Origin: an uncultured Porphyromonas sp.
Lineage (GTDB): Bacteria; Bacteroidota; Bacteroidia; Bacteroidales; Porphyromonadaceae
DNA length: 26,843 nucleotides
Assembly: GCA_900546675.1 (NCBI GenBank)
Contig: URDQ01000020.1
Location: 1 to 26,843 of the forward strand
Direction: 5' to 3'
In this document: positions 1-5,739 of the stretch, piece after piece
Layout of the letters: the number at the start of each line of letters is the position of its first letter
Position numbering within the stretch: position 1 is the stretch's first letter
Position numbers and translations under genes: made by a program
The notes under the pieces: model-generated
What the model saw: only the letters and a program-made list of their open reading frames with translations
The model's database searches: none
Told to the model about the DNA's origin: nothing

Positions 1-59
1 TTAGGGTGCGATCCATTTTTTGTAGGTATGAGTTGCATTTACTAATTGAATATACAGTA

Positions 60-94
60 TCGGAAGTATCGGAGCTAATCGGAAGGATCAGAGC
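60..94. repeat. Short degenerate 10-bp tandem repeat (TCGGAR)
   Basis: TCGGAA, TCGGAG, TCGGAA and TCAGAG begin at 60, 69, 79 and 89, giving a 9-10 bp period. The core TATCGGAGCTAATCGGA recurs at 21848-21864, so this is one dispersed short-repeat family. I see nothing recognisable in bases 1-59 and no gene before 326. Confidence 0.6.
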
Positions 95-140
95 CTTCGT
101 TTAGACAGACCGTATCATGCTTAATTTGACGTATATACGA

Positions 141-246
141 GTTCCAAAAAGAGTTCCCCTCTTGGGACTTTTCGGGTCCAACGGAGGAGTCCGGAATTTC
201 CAAGGGTGGAAAACTTTTTTTCCAACGCTGGAAAGTTTTTGGGAAC
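141..246. repeat. Palindrome-dense inverted repeat element
   Basis: The outer arms are GTTCCAAAAA (141-150) and TTTTTGGGAAC (236-246), complementary apart from one extra base. Inside lie two TTTCCA-N4-TGGAAA palindromes, at 197-212 and 219-234, and an imperfect TTCCC/GGGA pair at 154-167. A CGGAGGA word sits near the centre (182-188). The architecture resembles the larger element at 13598-13761, though the palindromic word differs. It lies just upstream of the promoter region of the metal ATPase. The role is unknown; a folded RNA, a MITE-like repeat or a protein-binding array are all possible. Confidence 0.55.
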
Positions 247-264
247 CTGTGCGAGCGGCACTTT

Positions 265-279
265 TGCAACAGAGTTGCA
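265..279. promoter_or_regulatory. Perfect palindrome TGCAAC-AGA-GTTGCA, possible operator
   Basis: The two 6-bp half-sites are exact reverse complements around a 3-bp centre. The palindrome lies 13 bp upstream of the -7 box at 292-299, where a regulator could control the metal ATPase. No regulator gene is adjacent. A 12-mer overlapping the left half, CTTTTGCAACAG, also occurs in a terminator-like hairpin at 21981-21992, so the palindrome may simply be a common genomic repeat. Confidence 0.35.
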
Positions 280-291
280 CCCATATAGCTC

Positions 292-299
292 TACCTTTG
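292..299 (+). promoter_or_regulatory. Bacteroidetes -7 box (TACCTTTG) of the metal ATPase
   Basis: The sequence matches TAnnTTTG exactly and lies 26 bp before the chosen ATG at 326, giving a leader of about 20 nt. I do not find a -33 TTG at the usual 19-21 bp spacing; the nearest candidates are 14 and 25 bp away. Confidence 0.55.
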
Positions 300-325
300 C
301 CTCCGTAACAGTACATCTATATCTT

Positions 326-2200
326 ATGAAGAAGAAACTAATACGTATCATACTCACAGCCCTGCTACTCGTCGGGGCCTATATCGTGGAGCGCACCTGC
401 GCACTCCCGATGTGGCAGCTACTCTTGGTCTACCTCGTGCCATACCTTATCATAGGGTATGACGTGCTCGGCGAGGCGGTCGAGGGAGTGGCGCATGGCG
501 AACTCTTTGACGAGCACTTCCTTATGAGCATCGCTACCATCGGAGCGCTCTGCATAGGCTTCCTGCCGGGTGCCGAGGCGCAGTTCCCCGAGGCGGTCTT
601 TGTGATGCTCTTCTTCCAGCTGGGCGAACTCTTCGAGGGGTATGCCGAGGGCAAGAGCCGTCGTGCCGTCTCCCACCTTCTCGAGATACGCCCCGACACG
701 GCAAACGTGCTGCGTGACGGAGTCGAGCAGTCGGTCGCCCCTGAGGAGGTAGCTGTGGGCGAGACGATCATCATCAAGCCTGGCGAAAGGGTTCCGCTCG
801 ATGGCTTCATCATCGAGGGCTCCTCAGCACTCAATACGGTCGCACTAACGGGCGAAAGCGTACCCCGCAGCGTCACCATCGAGGACGAGGTGATGTCTGG
901 CTGTGTCAACCTCTCGGGTCTACTCACCGTCCGTGTTGCCAAGACAGCGGGCGACTCCACCGCCTCTAAGATCATCGAGATGGTCGAGCACGCCACCGAT
1001 CATAAGTCACGGAGCGAGACTTTCATACGTCGCTTCGCCCGTGTCTACACGCCTGTCGTAGTGATCGTGGCGCTCCTACTTGCCTTCATACCGCCACTCC
1101 TGACGGGTAGCTTCACTGACCACTTCGCCACCTGGCTGTACCGAGCATTGACCTTCCTAGTCATCTCCTGCCCCTGCGCTCTAGTCATCTCTATCCCGCT
1201 CTCCTTCTTTGCGGGTATCGGAGGCGCTTCACGGGCTGGTATCTTGGTCAAGGGGGCCAACTATATGGACGCTTTGGCAAAGGCGCGTGCCGTCCTTTTT
1301 GACAAAACAGGCACCCTGACTAAAGGCTCTTTTACCGCTAATGCGGTGCACCCAACCGCCTGCGAGGCGAACCACCTGCTGCACATGGTGGCTCACGTGG
1401 AGCGTCACTCCACACACCCGATCGCTACATCGCTACGTAACGCTTACCCCAACGAACAGGACGAATGCTCTATCGAAGAGGTCGAGGAGCTGGCTGGACG
1501 AGGAATCAAGGCTCGTGTCAACGGCTCCGAAGTTTACGTAGGTAACGTAGCGCTGATGGAGTCTATCGGGGCTAAGTGGCAGCCTTGCGACCAAGCGGGA
1601 ACTATCGTGCATGCAGCTATCGACGGCAGCTATGCGGGACATATTGTTGTCTCGGACACCATCAAGGAGGAGTCTAAACAAACGATCGAAGAGCTGAGCC
1701 GCCTAGGCATCCGCCAGCTAGTTATGCTCACGGGCGACCACGAGGATGCAGCTCGTGAGGTGGCACAGCAGGTGGGCATCACCGAGTACTATGCGGATCT
1801 GCTCCCAGCGGACAAGTTGGCACGCCTCGAAGAGATTCTCCAGCAGCCAGCTCGTGGCACCGTCCTCTGCGTAGGCGACGGTATCAACGATGCGCCTGTC
1901 CTAGCGCGTGCCGATGTGGGTATCGCTATGGGTGGACTTGGCTCTGACGCTGCCATAGAGGCGGCCGACGTGGTCATTATGGACGACAACCCGCTCAAGA
2001 TCGCTACCGCCATACGCATAGCACGTCGTACGGTCAGCATTGCACTCCAGAACGCTTGGTTTGCCATCGGTATCAAGGTATTGGTACTGCTCCTCGCATT
2101 GCTCGGTGTAGCCACTATGTGGATGGCAGTCTTCGCTGATGTAGGCGTGACCGTCCTCGCCGTACTCAACGCTATGCGCGCTTTGCGACCTGTCAAGTAA
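326..2200 (+). CDS. Zn/Cd/Pb-type heavy-metal P1B-ATPase
   Basis: This inner-membrane pump probably exports divalent soft metals (Zn2+, Cd2+, Pb2+) at the cost of ATP. The 624-residue protein has the full P1B order: actuator loop TGES (175-178), CPC membrane metal site (282-284), phosphorylated Asp326 in DKTGTLT, SerHisPro-like HP (364-365) and GDGINDAP (517-524). K584 in the IGIK segment and D605 in FADVG are the features known to distinguish Zn/Cd pumps (ZntA class) from Cu pumps. There is no N-terminal heavy-metal-associated (HMA) domain or CXXC; the protein starts directly with a basic end and membrane helices, so it is shorter than E. coli ZntA. The frame is open back to 206, but those extra 40 codons are repeat-derived and lie across the promoter, so I start at 326. 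It stands alone, with no adjacent regulator. Family and ion class are firm; exact metal preference is inferred. Confidence 0.93.
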   Translation: MKKKLIRIILTALLLVGAYIVERTCALPMWQLLLVYLVPYLIIGYDVLGEAVEGVAHGELFDEHFLMSIATIGALCIGFLPGAEAQFPEAVFVMLFFQLGELFEGYAEGKSRRAVSHLLEIRPDTANVLRDGVEQSVAPEEVAVGETIIIKPGERVPLDGFIIEGSSALNTVALTGESVPRSVTIEDEVMSGCVNLSGLLTVRVAKTAGDSTASKIIEMVEHATDHKSRSETFIRRFARVYTPVVVIVALLLAFIPPLLTGSFTDHFATWLYRALTFLVISCPCALVISIPLSFFAGIGGASRAGILVKGANYMDALAKARAVLFDKTGTLTKGSFTANAVHPTACEANHLLHMVAHVERHSTHPIATSLRNAYPNEQDECSIEEVEELAGRGIKARVNGSEVYVGNVALMESIGAKWQPCDQAGTIVHAAIDGSYAGHIVVSDTIKEESKQTIEELSRLGIRQLVMLTGDHEDAAREVAQQVGITEYYADLLPADKLARLEEILQQPARGTVLCVGDGINDAPVLARADVGIAMGGLGSDAAIEAADVVIMDDNPLKIATAIRIARRTVSIALQNAWFAIGIKVLVLLLALLGVATMWMAVFADVGVTVLAVLNAMRALRPVK

Positions 2201-2233
2201 GCCGAGCTTCGTCTCACACCTATAAATAAATAG

Positions 2234-2283
2234 CCCTTTGTAAGGACGCAACGGACGCACGAGCCGTGCGTTCCTACAAAGGG
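2234..2283. repeat. GTAGGGACGC-family palindrome (copy A)
   Basis: CCCTTTGTAAGGACGCA (2234-2250) pairs with TGCGTTCCTACAAAGGG (2267-2283) at 15 of 17 positions. An inner CGCAC/GTGCG pair spans 2256-2270. It begins 33 bp after the metal ATPase stop and could act as its terminator, but no T-tract follows. Confidence 0.7.
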
Positions 2284-2347
2284 TTACTCGTATCGATTTG
2301 ATGCAGAGGACACACCTGACGTATAGTGATGAGACGTGCAACCCGCT

Positions 2348-2453
2348 GTAGGGACGCTCGGCTAGTATCGATTCGGAGGGCGTCCGTTGTAGAACGAAAG
2401 TTACAGCATCGTGGATTTAACGGGGACGGACGCTCGGACCGAGCGTCCCTACA
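2348..2453. repeat. GTAGGGACGC-family composite repeat (copy B)
   Basis: GTAGGGACGCTCGG (2348-2361) is exactly complementary to CCGAGCGTCCCTAC (2439-2452). The first part (2348-2385) is an inverted copy of the 38-bp end of the repeats at 5093-5175 and 5205-5287, differing mainly in a 6-bp block. The second part (2382-2453) is a shorter direct copy of those same repeats. GGACGCTCGG-A-CCGAGCGTCC forms a tight hairpin at 2428-2448. The interval between copy B and the TonB receptor (2454-2534) holds no other structure I can name. Confidence 0.75.
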
Positions 2454-2534
2454 AAGGGTTACACGTATCATCGTTACACGTATCGCTTTGATACAACGGA
2501 CGACAAACATCGCTCACAACTTGCGACTTTTGTC

Positions 2535-2542
2535 TACCTTTG
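2535..2542 (+). promoter_or_regulatory. -7 box (TACCTTTG) of the TonB-dependent receptor
   Basis: It is an exact TAnnTTTG, ending only 5 bp before the chosen ATG at 2548. If used, transcription would begin at or next to the start codon, giving a leaderless message. No -33 box is present at normal spacing. Confidence 0.45.
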
Positions 2543-2547
2543 TGGCG

Positions 2548-5007
2548 ATGAGAGCACTTTACCACATCATCTTACTGCTCTGCTTACTACTGCAGGGTAG
2601 CGTGCTGGCTCTACACAGTCAGACGACCGACACGACGGCAGTCGCGACACCCCATCGTGTGGCGCTCACGGGTTACGTCTTAGATCGCGATCGTGAGCCG
2701 ATTGAGTTTGCCTCGGTGCGTGTCGAGGGAACGACCATCGGCACCTGGAGCGACCTGACGGGAGCTTACCGCTTGGAGCTAACCCCGACAACCGACAGCG
2801 TGGTGGTCACCTACAGCTCTATCGGTTATCAGACGGTGCGCCAAGTGTACCCACAGGGTATCTCACGAGACATACACTTTAACCCGATGCTGGGTGAGAG
2901 TGCTACCGCCTTGGGTACCGTGACGGTGCGAGGCGAGGCTCGTCCGCCCAGTATGGAGCGGATCACGACTCAGACGCTCGCTATGGAGGCTTCGCCGACA
3001 CGTAGCATCGAGTCGATGGTGGCGACCTATGCGGGGGTCACACAGCACAACGAGCTGAGCACGCAGTACAATGTACGTGGGGGAAGCTTCGATGAGAACC
3101 TCGTCTACGTTAACGGCATCGAGGTGTACCGCCCACTATTGGTGCGCTCTGCGGAGCAAGAGGGCCTGAGCTTTGTCAATACCGATCTAGTGGATCGGGT
3201 TTACTTTTCGGCTGGAGCTTTCGATGCACACTATGGCGACCGACTCTCCTCAGTCCTAGACATACAGTACAAGCGTCCCACGGAGCTCGAGGGCGCTGTC
3301 TCCCTAGGGTTGATGAACAATAGTCTCTACGTGGGAGGTAAGCATGGGCGCTTCACCCATGTCACAGGTCTCCGAACGCGCACCACGCAGCAGCTGCTCT
3401 CTAAGATGGAGACCCGTGGCGAGTACAACCCCTTCTACGCCGATGCGCAGACCTATCTGACCTACACCTTTAATGATCGCTGGCGCATCGAGGGCATCGG
3501 CTACTACTCCTGGACGCAGTATCGCTTTCGTCCGCAGCAGCGTGAGACAACTATCGGCTCCCTGCAAAACGCTAAGCACTTTACCGTCTATTTCGATGGA
3601 CAGGAGCGGGATCGCTTCTCCACCCTCTTTGGTGCCTTGACGCTACACTGGCGCCCCAGCAGTCGAGGCGCACATAGGCTAGACCTGAGCCTCTACAACA
3701 GCCACGAGCGGGAGAGTTACGACATAACGGGTGCTTACTATCTGCAGAAGGAGGCTGACCCAACGACTGGTGGAGAAGAGCAGGAGCTTCTCGCCACGGG
3801 CGTCAACCATGAGCATGCCCGCAACCTACTTCGTTACTCGGTCGCTGCGCTCGCTTATAGTGGCAACCAGCGTCTCAGCGAGACGCATCGCCTTATGTGG
3901 GGTGCGGAGCTACGTGGCGAGCAGATAGCGGACTACATCTCTGAGTGGGTCAAGCTCGACTCGGCGGGCTACAACCTGCCACGTGATCCCAATCTGATCA
4001 AGATGCAGAGCAATCTCTACTCCAACGTCTCGCTGCGCTCGGCTCGTGCCTCGCTCTACCTGCAAGATGAGATGCAGTGGCAGACACCCTCGGGGAGCTA
4101 TCATCTGACGGCTGGCGTGCGGGGAAGCTTTTGGTCGTTCAATAAGAAAGCAGACTTCTCGCCTCGTCTGGTCGCTTCGTGGCGACCGAAGGAGCTGTCC
4201 GACCTCTTAGTGAGAGCTTCCGGAGGGCTTTACTACCAAAGCCCCTTTTACAAGGAGATACGTATCATCGAGGCTGACGCTATGGGCAATCAGTCTGTAC
4301 AGCTCAACGATCAGGTGCGTTCGCAAGGATCAGCACAAGCCTTGGTCGGTGTGGACTACAACTTCCTCGTGGCGGATCGCAAGTTTCGCCTTACCGCCGA
4401 GGGCTACTACAAGCATCTCTTTCGCATCAATCCCTACTACGTGGACAATGTCAAGCAACGCTACCTAGGTCAAAACCTCGGCACCGGCTACATCGTCGGG
4501 CTAGATGTCAAGCTCTTTGGGGAGTTTGTCCCAGATGTAGACTCGTGGCTTACTGGCTCGCTGATGCGCGGACGGCAGACCATCGAGGGGTATGGCGAGA
4601 TGCCACTACCACACGTGCCAGACTACAACTTGTCACTCTTCTTCCAGGACTACTTCCCTGGTTACAAGCGTATCACGCTCAGCTTGCGTGGTGTGCTGAC
4701 GGGGGGACTCCCACAGCTCAACGCTGCCGAGGGCTTTGGACGCCCCCTTTTCCGTGGTACCCCCTACAAGCGTGTCGACATCGGTATGCAGTACACGCTG
4801 TGGGATCGTGCGGAGGCACAGCCTGGTGCGAGGCGCTGGCTACAAGCGCTCAGCAAGGTATCTATCGGGGTGAATGTCTTCAACCTCTTTGATATGACCA
4901 ATATCGGCTCTTACTACTGGCTCTCGGACGCTTACCGCAACCAGTACGCAGTGCCCAACTACCTGACAGGACGCCAGTACGACGCCTCGCTCATCGTCCG
5001 CTTCTAA
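2548..5007 (+). CDS. TonB-dependent outer-membrane receptor with N-terminal carboxypeptidase-regulatory domain
   Basis: This is an outer-membrane beta-barrel that takes up an unidentified ligand (siderophore, haem, cobalamin or peptide/glycan) using energy from TonB-ExbBD. The 819-residue protein has a signal peptide (about 1-24, hydrophobic LLLCLLLQGSVLA). A CarboxypepD_reg-like domain follows (about 38-115; GYVLDRDREPIEFASVRV), then a plug domain (about 125-240) with the typical Bacteroidetes STQYNVRGGSFDENLVYVNG stretch. The remainder is a long barrel ending in an aromatic residue (IVRF). There is no SusD partner, so it is not a classical polysaccharide-utilisation pair. The frame is open from 2326, but the upstream 74 codons are repeat sequence and would bury the signal peptide; hence the start at 2548. 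Flanking repeats on both sides isolate it from neighbours. The family is certain; the ligand cannot be read from sequence. Confidence 0.92.
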   Translation: MRALYHIILLLCLLLQGSVLALHSQTTDTTAVATPHRVALTGYVLDRDREPIEFASVRVEGTTIGTWSDLTGAYRLELTPTTDSVVVTYSSIGYQTVRQVYPQGISRDIHFNPMLGESATALGTVTVRGEARPPSMERITTQTLAMEASPTRSIESMVATYAGVTQHNELSTQYNVRGGSFDENLVYVNGIEVYRPLLVRSAEQEGLSFVNTDLVDRVYFSAGAFDAHYGDRLSSVLDIQYKRPTELEGAVSLGLMNNSLYVGGKHGRFTHVTGLRTRTTQQLLSKMETRGEYNPFYADAQTYLTYTFNDRWRIEGIGYYSWTQYRFRPQQRETTIGSLQNAKHFTVYFDGQERDRFSTLFGALTLHWRPSSRGAHRLDLSLYNSHERESYDITGAYYLQKEADPTTGGEEQELLATGVNHEHARNLLRYSVAALAYSGNQRLSETHRLMWGAELRGEQIADYISEWVKLDSAGYNLPRDPNLIKMQSNLYSNVSLRSARASLYLQDEMQWQTPSGSYHLTAGVRGSFWSFNKKADFSPRLVASWRPKELSDLLVRASGGLYYQSPFYKEIRIIEADAMGNQSVQLNDQVRSQGSAQALVGVDYNFLVADRKFRLTAEGYYKHLFRINPYYVDNVKQRYLGQNLGTGYIVGLDVKLFGEFVPDVDSWLTGSLMRGRQTIEGYGEMPLPHVPDYNLSLFFQDYFPGYKRITLSLRGVLTGGLPQLNAAEGFGRPLFRGTPYKRVDIGMQYTLWDRAEAQPGARRWLQALSKVSIGVNVFNLFDMTNIGSYYWLSDAYRNQYAVPNYLTGRQYDASLIVRF

Positions 5008-5050
5008 TTCGTTGAGGAATAACGGAACGAGTAGCCCGTTGTAGGTGTAG

Positions 5051-5096
5051 CCCTTTGTAGGGACGCACAGCTCGGACGCAGACCGTCGGTGCGTCC
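5051..5096. repeat. GTAGGGACGC-family palindrome (copy C)
   Basis: CCCTTTGTAGGGACGCAC opens the element, and GGACGCAC (5061-5068) pairs with GTGCGTCC (5089-5096). It resembles copy A and runs directly into the first 83-bp direct repeat. It starts 43 bp after the TonB receptor stop. Confidence 0.65.
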
Positions 5097-5175
5097 GTTG
5101 TATCAAAGGTTACAGCATCGTGTTTTTAACGGGGACGGACGCCCTCCCACTAGATACTATCCGAGCGTCCCTACA
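5093..5175. repeat. 83-bp direct repeat, first copy
   Basis: This 83-bp unit begins GTCCGTTGTATCAAAGG and ends GAGCGTCCCTACA. It matches the copy at 5205-5287 at all but four positions. It contains the internal pair GGACGC (5137-5142) and GCGTCC (5165-5170) and the word GTTACAGC, which is also found near the other family members. Confidence 0.85.
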
Positions 5176-5204
5176 GGAGTCGTCTTGCCCTTCTATAACG
5201 GACG

Positions 5205-5287
5205 GTCCGTTGTATCAAAGGTTACAGCGTCAGGGTTTTAACGGGGACGGACGCCCTCCCACTAGATACTATCCGAGCGTCCCTACA
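5205..5287. repeat. 83-bp direct repeat, second copy
   Basis: Same length and ends as 5093-5175, with a 112-bp period. The four differences cluster in the stretch after GTTACAGC. The 29 bp between the copies are unrelated. The rest of this gap (5288-5349) shows no gene. Confidence 0.85.
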
Positions 5288-5349
5288 TTATTCGTCACGA
5301 GCCGTGTGTCCGTATGGATCGTTACACTTGATATTTGTGGCAGTGGGGG

Positions 5350-5733
5350 CTAAAGGAGTCCCTCTTGGCGAAGGCGGTCACGCACTTCGCTGGCGGAGGT
5401 GTAGCGCTCGATCTGCTCGATGAGCTGGCGCAGCTCGACAAGTTCGTCGCGCACCGCTTTGAGCTGAGCGATCGCCTCGGCACGCTGCTCCGCCTCTTGG
5501 GGATTGTGGCGGAGGGTTGCTTTGGCACCATCGATCGTCAGGTTGGACTCTCGTAGCAGGTGACGGATCAGCTGCAATTCGCGCAGATTATCCTGCGAGT
5601 ACTTGAGTCGTCCTGTGCTGCTACGATGCACCTGCACGGCAAAGGTGTCGACCCAGTAGCGCACCGTCGACTGCGCCTCCTCGAGCATGTCGGCCACCTC
5701 TCGGTGAGAGTAGTAGAGCTTTTTGCTGTCCAT
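5350..5733 (-). CDS. MerR-like DNA-binding protein co-transcribed with uvrA
   Basis: A 127-residue protein with an N-terminal MerR-type winged helix-turn-helix: residues about 7-50 (YSHREVADMLEEAQSTVRYW) as the HTH, followed by the wing GRLKYSQDNL and the LxLIRHLLRE helix. The C-terminal part (about 78-112) is rich in E, Q, L and R and predicted to be a coiled coil, as in dimerising MerR proteins. No effector-binding domain or cysteine metal site is visible, so it belongs with the short MerR regulators common in Bacteroidetes rather than metal sensors. Its ATG is 6 bp after the uvrA stop, so the two are surely translated from one message. Targets are unknown; control of its own operon or of DNA-damage genes is a guess from position. 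Confidence 0.85.
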   Translation of the reverse strand: MDSKKLYYSHREVADMLEEAQSTVRYWVDTFAVQVHRSSTGRLKYSQDNLRELQLIRHLLRESNLTIDGAKATLRHNPQEAEQRAEAIAQLKAVRDELVELRQLIEQIERYTSASEVRDRLRQEGLL

Positions 5734-5739
5734 AGGGTC

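Noticed and set aside
206..325. N-terminal 40-codon extension of the metal ATPase
   Set aside because: It would start inside the palindromic element and cross the -7 box; the ATG at 326 gives the normal basic start before the first helix.
430..996. 188-codon antisense frame opposite the metal ATPase
   Set aside because: Shadow of a gene with clear P-type ATPase motifs; Ser/Arg/Pro-rich and without promoter or domain.
5008..5034. Terminator for the TonB receptor
   Set aside because: Only a short CGTT/AACG pair without a T-tract is seen; the repeat palindromes that follow are a better guess but are not specific.
5093..5287. Possible CRISPR array
   Set aside because: Only two long (83-bp) copies with one 29-bp spacer and no cas genes; the units are palindromic family repeats also found elsewhere in the window.
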